Below, one piece after another: positions 42,033-52,216 of a DNA stretch of 64,000 nucleotides. The stretch comes from Natronomonas halophila (GTDB taxonomy: Archaea > Halobacteriota > Halobacteria > Halobacteriales > Haloarculaceae), in NCBI RefSeq assembly GCF_013391085.1, contig NZ_CP058334.1, positions 496,001 through 560,000 of the forward strand, given 5' to 3'. The notes below the pieces were generated by a model. It did no database searches, was not told the DNA's origin, and saw only the letters and a list, made by a program, of their open reading frames with translations. Both the position numbers and the translations under genes were made by a program. Within the stretch, counting starts at the first letter, position 1. Each line of letters starts with the position of its first letter.

Positions 42033-42580
42033 AGTTCATCCTCCAGGCGCTCTCGCACCTCATCGAAGTGTTCTGGTAGTTCCGTGGCGTCGAAGTCACC
42101 GGCGTAGAGACTGCCTTCCTGCTCGGCGTACTCCGCGATGTGCGAGCCGCGGGTTCGCTGCCAGTCAGCGAACACGTCCTCGTTGTGCGGAATCTCCAGG
42201 CCAGCATCGATTGCGCCTTCCTGTACTGCGAATACCTTGTTGCCGGGCGTCGCGGTGTTGAGACCGATGTCGAGAACGGCCTCTTCGAGGCCAGCCTCGA
42301 CTGCGCGCTTGCCGGCAAGGAAGCCGGTCAGATACGCGGCGGGCAGATTGCCCGTCGGCGCCTCCCAGCCGAACTCTTCGAGGTCGACTGATTCGGCGCT
42401 CGCAACCGTCTCGTCACCGTTCGGGCCCGTAACGACCAGCTGCGCCCTGGTTTGGTTGTTGCTCTTGCGAGCGACCAGGCGTGGCTTGCCGGATTTCAGC
42501 AGGCGCAACCTTTGATGGTAATCCGTTCGGGCCTCGCGGCGACGCCGCATCGGCACCTTATATCGTGGTCCTGTCGCCAT
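42029..42580 (-). CDS. rpl18: 50S ribosomal protein L18
   Basis: A 183-residue protein binding 5S rRNA. It has [16 protein letters not shown] at the N-terminus, then [10 protein letters not shown], of the archaeal L18/eukaryotic L5 type. One-base overlap with the L19e stop and four-base overlap with S5. Confidence 0.96.
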   Translation of the reverse strand: MATGPRYKVPMRRRREARTDYHQRLRLLKSGKPRLVARKSNNQTRAQLVVTGPNGDETVASAESVDLEEFGWEAPTGNLPAAYLTGFLAGKRAVEAGLEEAVLDIGLNTATPGNKVFAVQEGAIDAGLEIPHNEDVFADWQRTRGSHIAEYAEQEGSLYAGDFDATELPEHFDEVRERLEDEL

Positions 42581-43029
42581 TATTGTTCACCGTAAGTATC
42601 GTCGATGTACCGCGTCAGGTCCGCGACGCTGTCGAATTCGCCACCGCTGGCCATGTCGTACAGTTCGCGGTACTGACTGCGGTCGATTTCGCCGTCATCG
42701 CGCAGGTCGCGGAGTTCGTTCCGCTGTGCGCGGATGCGGCTCTGCCAATCCTCCTTGTCGCTCTGTCGGGCGCCGGACTTGCCCTTCCGGGTCCCGTGAC
42801 CCTTCTTGTGGCCGTAGGAGCGCTTTTCGGCGCGCTCGCGGGCCTGACCGCGGGAGTTACCCTGCGAGTCCGTCGCCTCGATGATGCCATCCTCGATGAG
42901 TTCGCGCACGTCGTCGCGCGTGATGGCGTCGGCGATCTCGCTCTGGGCGTCGGGGTCGAACCGAACGCGGGTCTCGCCGACGTCCAGAATGTCCGCTGCA
43001 AGTCGCTTCTGTGCTTTCAGGTCCGTCAT
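42580..43029 (-). CDS. rpl19e: 50S ribosomal protein L19e
   Basis: A 149-residue protein found only in archaea and eukaryotes. The start has [15 protein letters not shown], and the middle is basic ([15 protein letters not shown]). Its end overlaps L18 and its start overlaps L32e. Confidence 0.96.
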   Translation of the reverse strand: MTDLKAQKRLAADILDVGETRVRFDPDAQSEIADAITRDDVRELIEDGIIEATDSQGNSRGQARERAEKRSYGHKKGHGTRKGKSGARQSDKEDWQSRIRAQRNELRDLRDDGEIDRSQYRELYDMASGGEFDSVADLTRYIDDTYGEQ

Positions 43030-43739
43030 TGGTCGACCTCCACTTCAACGTAGGTGGGGTTGAGCACGCGGATACCCTCTTCTTCGGCGACTTCCTCGAT
43101 GCGCTCGCGCTTGCGAGCGCCGACGGTCGAACCGATACGCACCGCTTCGGTGTCGCCGTCGACACCTTCGAGGTCGTCGACGTTCTCGACGCGGACTTCC
43201 TCGAAGCCGCTGGGGTGCTTGCCGCGCACCGCCTTCGGCGTCCGGAAGCCGGCCTGGACCTTGTCGCCCTTGCCTTTGACGCCGCGTCGCTGCTTCGAGC
43301 GGTCACCGCGCGGGTTCCGCCACGAGGTCGGCGTCCGCTTTTTCTTGTGGTAGTCCTGCCGGTTGAACTGCGGCTTACCCTCGCGCTTCCGCTGCTTGAG
43401 GAGTCGCTCCTCGTTGTCGCTCAGGTCGGGCGTCTTGTCGGCGAGCCCGCGGGGCTGCAGTTCGGTTTCGACGTCTTCGGCCGGCTCTTCTTCGGCCTCT
43501 TCCGGCTCTTCTTCTTCGACTTCGGCCTCGGTCTCCTCGGCGACTTCGAGGCCGCCGACGTCGGCTTTGATACGCGCAGCGAGCGCGTTGCCGATGCCGC
43601 TGACTTCCGCGAGTTCGTCCTGGGACGCCTCGCGGACGTCGTCGACGGTTTCGAAGCCGGCCTCTTCGAGGGCTTCGGCCTTCGAGGGGCCAACACCGCT
43701 GATGTCGGTTAGTTCTTCGTAATCTTCGCTTTCGCTCAT
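43026..43739 (-). CDS. rpl32e: 50S ribosomal protein L32e with N-terminal helix-hairpin-helix extension
   Basis: A 237-residue protein. Residues 140-237 are the L32e domain ([14 protein letters not shown]). The first 60 residues add two helix-hairpin-helix motifs ([12 protein letters not shown] and [11 protein letters not shown]), followed by a Glu-rich linker. This extension is typical of haloarchaeal L32e. Confidence 0.96.
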   Translation of the reverse strand: MSESEDYEELTDISGVGPSKAEALEEAGFETVDDVREASQDELAEVSGIGNALAARIKADVGGLEVAEETEAEVEEEEPEEAEEEPAEDVETELQPRGLADKTPDLSDNEERLLKQRKREGKPQFNRQDYHKKKRTPTSWRNPRGDRSKQRRGVKGKGDKVQAGFRTPKAVRGKHPSGFEEVRVENVDDLEGVDGDTEAVRIGSTVGARKRERIEEVAEEEGIRVLNPTYVEVEVDQ

Positions 43740-44272
43740 CAGGCCTCACCTCGCTCGGGCATCTCCGTGATGTACACGCCGTCCTGGAAGACGCGCGTGT
43801 CCTTGTCGGGGACGCGAGTGAGTTGTTCGATGTCGGCCGCCGTCTGGCCGACGTCCTCGATGCTGGGGCCGGTAATCGTCAGTTCTTCGCCGTCGACCGT
43901 GACCTCGGTGTCGCCGCGAATCGTCGTGCGTCGCGGCGCTTTCTCACCCAGGAAGTTCTCGATGACGACCTCGTCGCCCTCGACGTCGACCTGCATCGGG
44001 AAGTGGGAGTAGTAGACTTCCATCCCGTACTCCCAGCCCTCGGTCACGCCGTGGAACATGTTGTCGATGTGGCTGGCGAAGGTGCCGACGGTTGCCTCGG
44101 CCTTGGCGTTCGTTTCCTCGGTCTCGATGACGACGGTGCCGTCCTCGACGCTCACGCTCACGTCGGGGTACCAGAGGCGTCGCGTGACGCTCCCGTTGGG
44201 CCCCTCGACGCTGAGGTCGAGGTGGTCCATCGTCGCCGTGACCTCGTCCGGAATATCGATTTCCTTTCGCAT
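43739..44272 (-). CDS. rpl6: 50S ribosomal protein L6
   Basis: A 177-residue protein with two L6 domains. It has [10 protein letters not shown] (about 22-31), and the second domain has [14 protein letters not shown]. One-base overlap with L32e; three bases from S8. Confidence 0.96.
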   Translation of the reverse strand: MRKEIDIPDEVTATMDHLDLSVEGPNGSVTRRLWYPDVSVSVEDGTVVIETEETNAKAEATVGTFASHIDNMFHGVTEGWEYGMEVYYSHFPMQVDVEGDEVVIENFLGEKAPRRTTIRGDTEVTVDGEELTITGPSIEDVGQTAADIEQLTRVPDKDTRVFQDGVYITEMPERGEA

Positions 44273-44275
44273 GGT

Positions 44276-44668
44276 TCAGTATACGTATGCGATCACCTGG
44301 CCACCGATGCCCGCCTCTCGGGCCTCGTAGTGGCTCATGACGCCGTGGCTCGTCGTGACGATGAGTGCCCCGTAGTCGCGGGCGGGGAGGAACCGTTTCT
44401 CCCACTTCTCGAATTCGTCTGCACCCGCCGAATAGCGGGGCTTGACGGCGCCACACTCGTTGATCGCGCCTTTCAGTTCAACCTCGAATCGGCCGGATTT
44501 CCCGTCGTCGACGAACTGGAATCCGTCGATGTACCCGCGGTCGTAGAAGACCTCGAGTACCGAGCCGATTTCGTTCGAGGCGGGCTGTATCGTCTGGTCC
44601 AGATGGCCGACGCTCTCGGCGTTATCGAGGCCGGAGAGCGCGCTGGCCAGTGGGTCGTTTGTCGCCAT
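44276..44668 (-). CDS. rps8: 30S ribosomal protein S8
   Basis: A 130-residue protein from the ATG at 44668, matching the usual archaeal S8 length; the frame extends upstream without support. It ends with [17 protein letters not shown], the conserved S8 C-terminus. Confidence 0.96.
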   Translation of the reverse strand: MATNDPLASALSGLDNAESVGHLDQTIQPASNEIGSVLEVFYDRGYIDGFQFVDDGKSGRFEVELKGAINECGAVKPRYSAGADEFEKWEKRFLPARDYGALIVTTSHGVMSHYEAREAGIGGQVIAYVY

Positions 44669-44670
44669 TG

Positions 44671-44838
44671 TTAGCTGTACTTTTTGAAGCCCATGCCACG
44701 AGCGACTTCTCGGAAGCACTGTCGGCACAGCCAGATGTCGTACTTGCCGACGAGTCCCTGTTCGCGCCCGCAGCGCTGGCATTCCTCGAGCTGACCGGTT
44801 CGCTTTGCGGCCTGCTCGCCTGTTTCTTGTTCCGTCAT
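44671..44838 (-). CDS. rps14: 30S ribosomal protein S14 (zinc-binding type)
   Basis: A 55-residue protein with two C-x-x-C pairs (E-C-Q-R-C-G-R and L-C-R-Q-C-F-R-E), binding one zinc, and the C-terminus G-F-K-K-Y-S of archaeal S14. The ATG overlaps the L5 stop (ATGA). It ends two bases before the S8 start. Confidence 0.96.
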   Translation of the reverse strand: MTEQETGEQAAKRTGQLEECQRCGREQGLVGKYDIWLCRQCFREVARGMGFKKYS

Positions 44839-45365
44839 TCGGAGACCTCCACGTCGTAGTTCGCTTCGAGGTACGCGATAGCGTCCTCGGCTGTCAGTCG
44901 GTGCTTCGACGGGATCGGCTGGGACATCTTGTCCCGCTTGCTCACGCGGTAACCCGGACGGACCATGTTGACGGTCACGTCGAGCCCGTAGATACCGATC
45001 TGCGGGTCGTACTCCTGGCTCGGGAACTCGGTGTGTTCCTCGATGCCGAAGCTGAAATTACCCGTTTCGTCGAACTGCGATGCGTTGAGTTCGGCGATTG
45101 CCAGCGTGGTCGAGAGGAACTCCTCGGCTTCGTCGCCGCGGAGCGTGACCTTCGCACCGATGGGGTCGCCCTCTCGGATGTTGAAGTCCTGCACCGTCTT
45201 CTTGGCCGTCGTGCGGACGGGCTGTTGGCCCGTAACCTCGCTGAGGATATCCTCAGCGGTCGCGAGCGGCTCACCGCCTTCACCGATTCCCATGTGGACG
45301 ACGACCTTCTCGACGGAGGGTTCACGCATGTCGTGGAACTCCGAATCAGCGGATTCCGAGCTCAT
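44835..45365 (-). CDS. rpl5: 50S ribosomal protein L5
   Basis: A 176-residue protein with [19 protein letters not shown] near the N-terminus and [14 protein letters not shown] in the second half. It binds 5S rRNA. It overlaps S4e and S14 by four bases each. Confidence 0.96.
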   Translation of the reverse strand: MSSESADSEFHDMREPSVEKVVVHMGIGEGGEPLATAEDILSEVTGQQPVRTTAKKTVQDFNIREGDPIGAKVTLRGDEAEEFLSTTLAIAELNASQFDETGNFSFGIEEHTEFPSQEYDPQIGIYGLDVTVNMVRPGYRVSKRDKMSQPIPSKHRLTAEDAIAYLEANYDVEVSE

Positions 45366-46069
45366 TCGTCGTCACCTCCCGTGAAGTTCTCGTCGATAAC
45401 GACGACGTACTCTTCGACCGTCTCGAAGTCCTCGCCGTCGTTGGCGTCGATCTGGACGTTGTTCGACCCGGAGCCAGGCGTGACCTGGATCTGGTCGATG
45501 GTGCCGATGCGGCCGGCGTGTGCGCCACGGACGGCCGTCACCAGCGCGCCCTCCTCGTAGGTGAAGTGGGCGACGATTTCGTCGTCGTCGTTAGAGACGA
45601 CGATGGAATCATTGGTGTTGTAGTCGGCGTCCTCGTCGACGAGCAGGGTCTGGCCGTCGTGCAGCGTCAGCTGCGTGTCGCCGCCAGCGACCTGCGTCTT
45701 GCCGGCGATTTTGCCGAGTTTGGAGCCTGCCGCGTCCTCGTCGATGGGGGTCAGCGAAAGCCGACCGCCCTCGTCGGGGAAGACACGGTAGAACTCCTCT
45801 CGCTCGACGAACGCCAGGATGTCGAACATCCCGACCGGACGTCGCTCGTCGGAGACAGCCTTCCCGTTGATGAGGATGCTGTCCTGGTCGAGCGCGTAGC
45901 GCGCTTCCTTCTTCGAATCGACGTAGCCGAGCACGTCACGCAGGACGATGAGGAGGGGAACCCCCTCTTCGCCGTGCGGACCCGCACCGGCCTTCGTCGT
46001 GTAGGCCTCTTCCTTCCGTTCGACCGGCCACGACTTGGGAACCGCGAGCCGTTTCTGATGCTTCGTCAT
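45362..46069 (-). CDS. rps4e: 30S ribosomal protein S4e
   Basis: A 235-residue archaeal/eukaryotic protein. The start has [13 protein letters not shown], then an S4-like domain with [13 protein letters not shown] and a KOW-type C-terminal part ([11 protein letters not shown]). It overlaps L24 and L5. Confidence 0.96.
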   Translation of the reverse strand: MTKHQKRLAVPKSWPVERKEEAYTTKAGAGPHGEEGVPLLIVLRDVLGYVDSKKEARYALDQDSILINGKAVSDERRPVGMFDILAFVEREEFYRVFPDEGGRLSLTPIDEDAAGSKLGKIAGKTQVAGGDTQLTLHDGQTLLVDEDADYNTNDSIVVSNDDDEIVAHFTYEEGALVTAVRGAHAGRIGTIDQIQVTPGSGSNNVQIDANDGEDFETVEEYVVVIDENFTGGDDE

Positions 46070-46422
46070 TCGTTATCCTCCTCCAGTCGCGCCTCGCGGA
46101 AGTCGTCGGAGAGGTCCAGGTCCGTCACCTGAACGTTGCTGGCGTCAAGCGGCCGGGGGACCTCTTCCCCGTCGGCCGTCTCGACGGTCACGTCTTCGAC
46201 GTGAATCTCCGCGGCGCGGAGGTCGACGTTGACGACTTCGCCGGACTCGCCGGCGTAGTCGCCACGCTGAACCTCCACGGTGTCGCCCGCGTTGACGCGG
46301 ACGCTCCGCTGGCCGTACTCCTCGCGGAGGTCCGGCGACAGCGGCGAACGGACCTGCTTCTGCTTGTCGTGCAGCGAGGCGCGCTCCTGTCGATTGCGCT
46401 GTTTGTGTGGTTGCTCAGTCAT
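46066..46422 (-). CDS. rpl24: 50S ribosomal protein L24
   Basis: A 118-residue protein with a KOW motif ([19 protein letters not shown], about 43-61). The basic N-terminus is typical of the archaeal L24/L26e type. Confidence 0.96.
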   Translation of the reverse strand: MTEQPHKQRNRQERASLHDKQKQVRSPLSPDLREEYGQRSVRVNAGDTVEVQRGDYAGESGEVVNVDLRAAEIHVEDVTVETADGEEVPRPLDASNVQVTDLDLSDDFREARLEEDNE

Positions 46423-46424
46423 TG

Positions 46425-46823
46425 CTATACGATCATTGTCGCCGTACTGGCGATGCTCCCGAACCGCTCTGCGACCTCGCGGGCGATCGGGCCCTTGAGT
46501 TCGGTCCCACGCGGTTCCTCGTTCTCGTCGATGATGACGGCCGCGTTGTCCTCGAACTTGAGGCGCGTGCCGTCGGGACGGCGGATGGGCTTTCGCTGCC
46601 GGATAACGACCGCTTCCAGCACCTGCCGCCGCATCTCGGGCGTCCCTTTCGTCACCGAGACGGTGATCTTGTCACCGAGGCCCGCCTTGGGGTGGCGGTT
46701 CTTGGTACCCGAGTAGCCGGAGATCGAGATGACCTTCAGCTCGCGGGCACCAGTGTTGTCAGCACAGGTGATGAGGGAGCCCTTCTCGAGGCCCTGCGTA
46801 ACGTCAGCGTTGAGCGCTTCCAT
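46425..46823 (-). CDS. rpl14: 50S ribosomal protein L14
   Basis: A 132-residue protein with [15 protein letters not shown] near 19-33 and a C-terminal [11 protein letters not shown]. It is a universal large-subunit protein. Its start overlaps the S17 stop by one base. Confidence 0.97.
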   Translation of the reverse strand: MEALNADVTQGLEKGSLITCADNTGARELKVISISGYSGTKNRHPKAGLGDKITVSVTKGTPEMRRQVLEAVVIRQRKPIRRPDGTRLKFEDNAAVIIDENEEPRGTELKGPIAREVAERFGSIASTATMIV

Positions 46824-47167
46824 TATTCCTCACTCTCCTGTACTTCGACGACCACGTGGCTCTTCGTCTTCGAGAGCGGACGGGTCTCTGCTAGTTTCAC
46901 TTCGTCGCCGACCGAGAGCGGTTCCAGTACCTCCGGCGTGTGGGCCGGAATTCGCGACCGTCGCTTCATGAGACGGTCGTATTTGGGTACGTTCACCTCG
47001 TACTCTCGCTCGACGACGACGGTACGGTCCATATCGGTCGAGACGACCGTCCCCTCGATGATCTGCCCGCGGACGGGCAGGTCACCGTAGAAGGGACAGG
47101 TCTCGTAGTCGTACTCCTCCGGATTTTCGGGTTCCGGAGGCTGTTTTACGTCGAGTCCTATTGCCAT
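46823..47167 (-). CDS. rps17: 30S ribosomal protein S17
   Basis: A 114-residue OB-fold protein: [20 protein letters not shown] and [11 protein letters not shown] ten-base overlap with the Rnp1 gene implies coupling. Confidence 0.96.
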   Translation of the reverse strand: MAIGLDVKQPPEPENPEEYDYETCPFYGDLPVRGQIIEGTVVSTDMDRTVVVEREYEVNVPKYDRLMKRRSRIPAHTPEVLEPLSVGDEVKLAETRPLSKTKSHVVVEVQESEE

Positions 47168-47436
47168 AGTGAACCTCCTTTGAGTTCGGTGCGTCGAGCG
47201 GGCCGTGCCACGAGTCGGTCGCCCTCGACGACGACTGCGGTGTCGTCGAGGTCGAACCGGAACGTCGCATCCGCTTTCGGCACCCGTTTCATCCCGTCGC
47301 TCGCCGCCACGAGCAACGTGTGCATCGTCTCGTCGACGACACGCCCGGCTATCCCGACCAAATCGGGGTTGGGCGAATCAACGACCTCGACGTCGAGGCC
47401 GGCGAGTTCGTGGCGGACGAGCGAATCGGGATTCAT
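47158..47436 (-). CDS. rnp1: ribonuclease P protein component 1 (Rpp29/Pop4 homologue)
   Basis: A 92-residue Sm-like protein: [18 protein letters not shown], then F-R-F-D-L. It is a subunit of archaeal RNase P, which trims tRNA 5' leaders. It is encoded between L29 and S17, as is usual in archaea. Confidence 0.93.
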   Translation of the reverse strand: MNPDSLVRHELAGLDVEVVDSPNPDLVGIAGRVVDETMHTLLVAASDGMKRVPKADATFRFDLDDTAVVVEGDRLVARPARRTELKGGSLWQ

Positions 47437-47642
47437 TCTTCCAGATCGCCCTCCTCGCGCTGAACCGTCTTGAGACGGGCGATGGTCTTTTTGAGTTCGC
47501 CGATGCGGCCCGGGTTCTCCGGGGCACCACCGGCGGCCAGGACGGCCTTCTCGTTGAGAAGTTCCGTCTCGAGCTGTTCGAGTTCCGCCTCGCGTTCGGC
47601 GGGCGTCATGTCGCGAATCTCGTCGACGTGCAGGATGGCCAT
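47433..47642 (-). CDS. rpl29: 50S ribosomal protein L29
   Basis: A 69-residue helical protein: [13 protein letters not shown], then [10 protein letters not shown]. It overlaps Rnp1 by four bases. Confidence 0.95.
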   Translation of the reverse strand: MAILHVDEIRDMTPAEREAELEQLETELLNEKAVLAAGGAPENPGRIGELKKTIARLKTVQREEGDLEE

Positions 47643-47644
47643 CG

Positions 47645-48583
47645 TTATTCAGCCTCCTCTTCGTCTTCGTCGGTCTCCTCGGATTCCTCCGATTCGACGT
47701 CCTCTTCCATCTCTTCGACGAGTTCCGCGGCTTCCTCTTCGATGTCCTCTTCGAGTTCCTCCGGCTCCTCTTCCTCGTTGGAGTCCGGCGGCGAAGTCGG
47801 CGAGGAGCCTTCCTCGGATTCGACGTCTTCGTCGAGGATTTCTTCCTCGGCGAGGTCGTCGTCGGATTCCTCGGTTGTCTCCTCGATGACTTCCTCGGAG
47901 CCGGCGCCGACCGATTCGGCCTCTTCAGGCTCTTCGAGGAGTTCCTCGACGTCGCCCTCGGGCTCCTCGATGAAGTCCTCGACCTCGACGTCCTCGTAGA
48001 TCTCGAAGTCGTCGGGGAGTTCGGCGTTCGGCGGAATGATCTTCACGCGGACACCGATGGTACCGAGCTTGAGGACTGCGGTTCCGACACCCTTGTCGAC
48101 GATTTCCTCCGCGGGTTCGCCGTTGTGCTTGACGTAGCCGCGGTTGAACTTCTCGACGCGGGAACGGGCGCCCGTGACCTTGCCGCTCAGGATGATTTCG
48201 GCGCCGAGTGCGCCGGCATCCATGATGCGGTCGATGGTCGTGTGACCGGCCTTCCGGAAGTACCACCCACGCTCGAGTGCGTTGGCGAGTCGGTCGGCGA
48301 CGATCTGGGCGTTGAGGTCCGGTTCGTCGACCTCCTGAACGTCGATTTGCGGGTCTTCGAGGTCGAACCGCTCTTCGAGTTCGGTGGTGATCTTCCGGAT
48401 GTTCTTCCCGCCCTTACCGATGACCATACCGGGCTTTTCGGCCTTGAGCACGATCTGGGTGCCCATCGGCGTCTTGGCGACGTCCATGCCGCCGTAGCCC
48501 GCGCGGGAGAGTTCTTCCGAGAAGAACTCGTCGATCTGGGTCCGCTGTAGGCCGTTTTCGATGAACTGATGTTCGTCTGCCAT
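47645..48583 (-). CDS. rps3: 30S ribosomal protein S3
   Basis: A 312-residue protein from the ATG at 48583, which overlaps the L22 stop (TAATG). It has a KH domain with [12 protein letters not shown] (about 55-66) and the S3 C-domain to about 200. The last roughly 110 residues are almost entirely Glu/Asp/Ser, a haloarchaeal acidic tail. Confidence 0.96.
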   Translation of the reverse strand: MADEHQFIENGLQRTQIDEFFSEELSRAGYGGMDVAKTPMGTQIVLKAEKPGMVIGKGGKNIRKITTELEERFDLEDPQIDVQEVDEPDLNAQIVADRLANALERGWYFRKAGHTTIDRIMDAGALGAEIILSGKVTGARSRVEKFNRGYVKHNGEPAEEIVDKGVGTAVLKLGTIGVRVKIIPPNAELPDDFEIYEDVEVEDFIEEPEGDVEELLEEPEEAESVGAGSEEVIEETTEESDDDLAEEEILDEDVESEEGSSPTSPPDSNEEEEPEELEEDIEEEAAELVEEMEEDVESEESEETDEDEEEAE

Positions 48584-49050
48584 TATTCGTCGTCCTCCTG
48601 TTCTTCGAGGATGAGTTCGACGTCGACCTGCGGGGTGTTCCACGGGGAGGCACGACCGAACGCACGCGGCTTCTGACCGGGGGATTCCCCGACCTTGTGT
48701 GCCGCAACGTGCATGATCTCCATGTCCTCGCCGTCGAAGCCCTGATGGTCGGCGTTGTTGGTGGCGTTCTCGAGCAGGTCGAGGAACGCCTTCGAGGCCT
48801 TCTCGGGGTACCGTCCAGCGTCCCAGCCCTCGATGTCGTTACGATGGCCGACACCGGAGTTGTGGGACTTGAAGGGAACCGACGCGTCCTCGTCGATGAC
48901 CGCCTGCAGGTACTCGATGGCCTCGCCGGCCGTCTTGCCCTTGATTTCGCGGGCGATCTCCTTGCTGTGCTTGTGGCTCATGTGACGCTCCCGAAGCATG
49001 GCTTTCGCCGTCTTGTCCGGGTCGGCGTCGACACTGTAGCTGATTCCCAT
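48583..49050 (-). CDS. rpl22: 50S ribosomal protein L22
   Basis: A 155-residue protein with A-M-L-R-E-R-H-M-S-H-K-H-S-K-E-I-A and the exit-tunnel loop including K-P-R-A-F-G-R-A-S-P. It ends two bases before the S3 start context. Confidence 0.96.
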   Translation of the reverse strand: MGISYSVDADPDKTAKAMLRERHMSHKHSKEIAREIKGKTAGEAIEYLQAVIDEDASVPFKSHNSGVGHRNDIEGWDAGRYPEKASKAFLDLLENATNNADHQGFDGEDMEIMHVAAHKVGESPGQKPRAFGRASPWNTPQVDVELILEEQEDDE

Positions 49051-49052
49051 GG

Positions 49053-49475
49053 TTATTTGAGCGGTACGAACTTCGAGGAGCGAGTGGCCCCGATGCCTGC
49101 TTGGCCGTGTTCGACCGAGGACCGGGTGAGCTGGAACTCGCCGAGATAGTGCCCGAGCATTTCGGGTTCGATCTCGACGCGTTCGAAGCTCTGGCCCGTG
49201 TGGACCGCGAACGTCAGCCCGACGAACTCCGGCAGAATCGGCATATTCCGCAGGTGGGTTCGAATCGGGTTGTTCGCCGTCTCTTCCTCTTCGGCCTCGC
49301 GTGCCTCGTCGAGAAGCTTCTCCTGCTCCGTCGAGAGGCCCCGCTTGATGGTTCGCCGCTGTCGCGCGGGAAGCAGTTCCGCAACCTCGTCGAGCTCCAT
49401 CTCCTGCAGCTCGTCGAGCGTGTGACCACGGTAGGTGAACTCACCTTCGTGGCCGATCTGGTATTCCGAGCTCAT
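49053..49475 (-). CDS. rps19: 30S ribosomal protein S19
   Basis: A 140-residue protein with [11 protein letters not shown] near the start and a C-terminal [13 protein letters not shown] typical of archaeal S19/S15e. It overlaps the L2 stop by four bases. Confidence 0.96.
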   Translation of the reverse strand: MSSEYQIGHEGEFTYRGHTLDELQEMELDEVAELLPARQRRTIKRGLSTEQEKLLDEAREAEEEETANNPIRTHLRNMPILPEFVGLTFAVHTGQSFERVEIEPEMLGHYLGEFQLTRSSVEHGQAGIGATRSSKFVPLK

Positions 49476-50203
49476 TCTTTCCCTCCTTTGCCACCACGGC
49501 CGGTCCGCTTGGAGGCGATGTCGCCCACCTTACGGCCCGGCGGCGTGTCTCGGGAGACGCTTTTGGGTTTGCCGGGGTGCTGTCGGCCGCCGCCACCGAA
49601 GGGGTGGTCGACGGCGTTCATCGCGACACCACGGACGCGCGGCCATTTGCCGCCGCGCGATTTCATCTTGTGATGCTTGTTACCGGCCTTGACGAACGGC
49701 TTCTCCGTCCGACCGCCACCGGCGACCACGCCGATGGTGGCGCGGCATTCCGGGGACAGGCGGCGCATCTCGCCGCTCGGCAACTGAACGACCGCAGCGT
49801 TGCGGTCATGGGTGAGAAGCGTCGCGGACACGCCGGAGGCGCGTGCGAACTTCCCACCGTCGCCGGGCTGTCGTTCGACGTTACACACCGGAACACCCTC
49901 GGGGATTTCCGCGAGGGGCATCGTGTTACCCGGTGCGATTTCGGCGGAGACGCCGACCTGAATCTCGTCGCCGACGGTGATACCCTCCGGCGCGAGGACG
50001 AGGCGGCGGTCGCCGTCGTCGAACTGCACGTCGGCCAGCGGTGCCGACCGTGCAGGGTCGTGTTCGATGTCGACGACTTCGCCAGTGACGATGTCGTCGT
50101 CTTCGAGCGTGCGGTGCGAGAGGTCTGCCTTGTAGCGGTGCGACGGGGCACGGAACGTGGAGGTACCGCGACCGCGTCGTTGGCCAAGGATTCTGCGTCC
50201 CAT
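49472..50203 (-). CDS. rpl2: 50S ribosomal protein L2
   Basis: A 243-residue protein with [13 protein letters not shown] at the start and the C-terminal [19 protein letters not shown] around the conserved peptidyl-transferase-site His. It lies two bases after L23. Confidence 0.97.
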   Translation of the reverse strand: MGRRILGQRRGRGTSTFRAPSHRYKADLSHRTLEDDDIVTGEVVDIEHDPARSAPLADVQFDDGDRRLVLAPEGITVGDEIQVGVSAEIAPGNTMPLAEIPEGVPVCNVERQPGDGGKFARASGVSATLLTHDRNAAVVQLPSGEMRRLSPECRATIGVVAGGGRTEKPFVKAGNKHHKMKSRGGKWPRVRGVAMNAVDHPFGGGGRQHPGKPKSVSRDTPPGRKVGDIASKRTGRGGKGGKE

Positions 50204-50205
50204 TG

Positions 50206-50454
50206 TTAGAACACCCCGATCCGGGAGGCGACTTCCTGCGCGTCGTCGCTCTCCGAGAGCTTCACGGTGGCTTTCTTCTCGCCGTTCATCGTGTTCTGCG
50301 TGTTCACGTCAGCGACCTCGACGTCGAACTGCGACTCGACGGCGTCGGCGATGTCGCCTTTGGACGCGTCCAGCGAACAGATGAACTGCAGTTTGTTCTC
50401 GAAGTCCATGGCGTTCATGGCCTTCTCGGTGACCAGCGGATGCTTCAGCGTCAT
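50206..50454 (-). CDS. rpl23: 50S ribosomal protein L23
   Basis: An 82-residue protein from the ATG at 50454, which overlaps the L4 stop (ATGA). It has P-L-V-T-E-K-A-M near the start. It sits by the tunnel exit and docks SRP and the translocon. Confidence 0.96.
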   Translation of the reverse strand: MTLKHPLVTEKAMNAMDFENKLQFICSLDASKGDIADAVESQFDVEVADVNTQNTMNGEKKATVKLSESDDAQEVASRIGVF

Positions 50455-51197
50455 CGTTCGGCCACCTCCTCGAGCGCGGATTCGGTCCACAGCGTGAGTC
50501 GACCGGGCGCCGTACCGGGCGCCAGGTCCTCGGCGTTGACCTCGTCGGCGGTCGCGACGTCGGCGCCCGCGAGGTTGCGGGCGGCCAGCGACGGTTCCTC
50601 GGAGGTGACGACGAGCACGGACTTCGGCTGCGTGTACTTCCGTCCACGGGTCGTCCCGCGGCCGGCACGAACCGATTTGCCGTCCTCAGCGCGCTCGATG
50701 TCGTCGTAGACACCGAGGGCTTCGAGAACGTCGACTGCGTCCTGCGTCTTCTGGAGGTCCTCGAAATCGTCGCTCACGACGAGCGGGATTTCGACGTCCT
50801 CATCGAACGCGTGACCGCGTTCTTCGACGAGGTCGCCGTCGGCGGTTGCCGCGATGGCGCTGCGGACGGCGAGTTTGCGCTCTTTGGTGTTGATATCGAG
50901 TCCACGGTCCTTCTCTGCCTTCGGCGGGTGGGCCGCACGACCGGAGACGGCCTGCGGCACCTCCCGGGCACGCCCGTTCTGTCGGGGGACGTGCGCCATC
51001 CCGCGGCCGGAGCCGGGGGATTCCGCCGGCGTTCGAAGACCCGCGTACTCGTCTGTACCGGTTTCCTGAATTCGATTGGCCTGAGCGGCGAGGACTGCGC
51101 GCTTGATGAGGTCGGGCCGGAAGGTCGTCTCGAAGACGTCCGGAAGCTCGACTTCGCCCGCGTCGTCGCCGTCCAGGTCGCGTACTATTGCCTTCAT
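50451..51197 (-). CDS. rpl4: 50S ribosomal protein L4
   Basis: A 248-residue protein of the archaeal L4 type. The tunnel loop has G-S-G-R-G-M-A-H-V-P-R-Q-N-G-R-A, and the end L-T-L-W-T-E-S-A-L-E-E. It lies three bases after L3. Confidence 0.96.
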   Translation of the reverse strand: MKAIVRDLDGDDAGEVELPDVFETTFRPDLIKRAVLAAQANRIQETGTDEYAGLRTPAESPGSGRGMAHVPRQNGRAREVPQAVSGRAAHPPKAEKDRGLDINTKERKLAVRSAIAATADGDLVEERGHAFDEDVEIPLVVSDDFEDLQKTQDAVDVLEALGVYDDIERAEDGKSVRAGRGTTRGRKYTQPKSVLVVTSEEPSLAARNLAGADVATADEVNAEDLAPGTAPGRLTLWTESALEEVAER

Positions 51198-51200
51198 GAT

Positions 51201-52211
51201 TTATCCCTGGTTGGAGGCGGTGGAGACGTACCGGATTTCCGGGTCGAGGCGCGGCTGGTCCGCGGGGCGGACAGCCGGCCGGAAGCGCACGAGGCGCTTG
51301 TTCGGCCCGGGCACCGAGCCCTTCACCAGCGTGTAGGCGCCGTCGACCTCGCCGTAGTTGACGAAGCCACCGTCGGGGGTGACGTCGTCGTCGCCGAGGT
51401 CGAGGAGGCGCTTGTTGAGTTCGGTCCGCTGGTGGTAGCCGGTCTGGCCCTGCTGGGGCACGGTCGACCGGACACGCGAGGGGTTCCAGGGGCCGAGGTT
51501 GCCGATGCGTCGGCGCCAGCCCTGACGGGCGTGTTTGCCCTTCCGCTTCTGGACGCCCCATCGCTTGACGGGGCCCTGCGTGCCTTTGCCCTTCGTGACG
51601 CCCGCGACGTCGGCGTACTCGCCGGCGCGGAACACGTCGGTAACGGCGTGTTCCCCGCCCTCATCGAGGAGGTCGAGCGCGAACTCGAGTCGGTCCTCGA
51701 CGGAGCCGCCGCCGACGCGTGTCTCCATCACGTCGGGACGTTTCTTCGGGACGCTGGAAAGCCCGCGGGGGACGGTGTGCGTGATAACCCGCAGGTCAGC
51801 GAGGTCGCCCGCGTTGAGCGCCTCTCGGATTTCGTTTTCAGCGTCGCCGGACTGTTCTTGTGGGACGGACAGGGCCCGCTCGAGGTCCTCGTGGACGTCG
51901 TCGGTCCACGCCTCGGTCAGGGGGCGCTGTCCGTACGGTGTGTCTTCGTAAGCTCGAACGGCGACAGCCCGCATCGGTGGCGTCTCGACGACGGTCACCG
52001 GGACGGTCTGCTCCTGACCCTCTCGGGGGGAGTTGGGCTCGTCGTTAATCGACACGACGTGGCTCATTCCGGCCTTGTAACCGGCGAAACCTTGGAGCCC
52101 GGGCTGTCCCTCGTCGTCCGGCCAGGAATTGAAGCGCGGAACTTCACTGGCCGCACGGCTGCGGGGGCTGAAGCCCATCGAGCCTTTGCGTGGTCTGCTT
52201 GGTTGTGGCAT
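51201..52211 (-). CDS. rpl3: 50S ribosomal protein L3
   Basis: A 336-residue protein. The N-terminus has P-R-K-G-S-M-G-F-S-P-R-S-R-A, then G-Y-K-A-G-M-S-H-V, and the core G-V-T-K-G-K-G-T-Q-G-P-V-K-R-W-G, all archaeal L3 signatures. It lies five bases after the SPOUT methyltransferase gene. Confidence 0.97.
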   Translation of the reverse strand: MPQPSRPRKGSMGFSPRSRAASEVPRFNSWPDDEGQPGLQGFAGYKAGMSHVVSINDEPNSPREGQEQTVPVTVVETPPMRAVAVRAYEDTPYGQRPLTEAWTDDVHEDLERALSVPQEQSGDAENEIREALNAGDLADLRVITHTVPRGLSSVPKKRPDVMETRVGGGSVEDRLEFALDLLDEGGEHAVTDVFRAGEYADVAGVTKGKGTQGPVKRWGVQKRKGKHARQGWRRRIGNLGPWNPSRVRSTVPQQGQTGYHQRTELNKRLLDLGDDDVTPDGGFVNYGEVDGAYTLVKGSVPGPNKRLVRFRPAVRPADQPRLDPEIRYVSTASNQG

Positions 52212-52216
52212 TTATC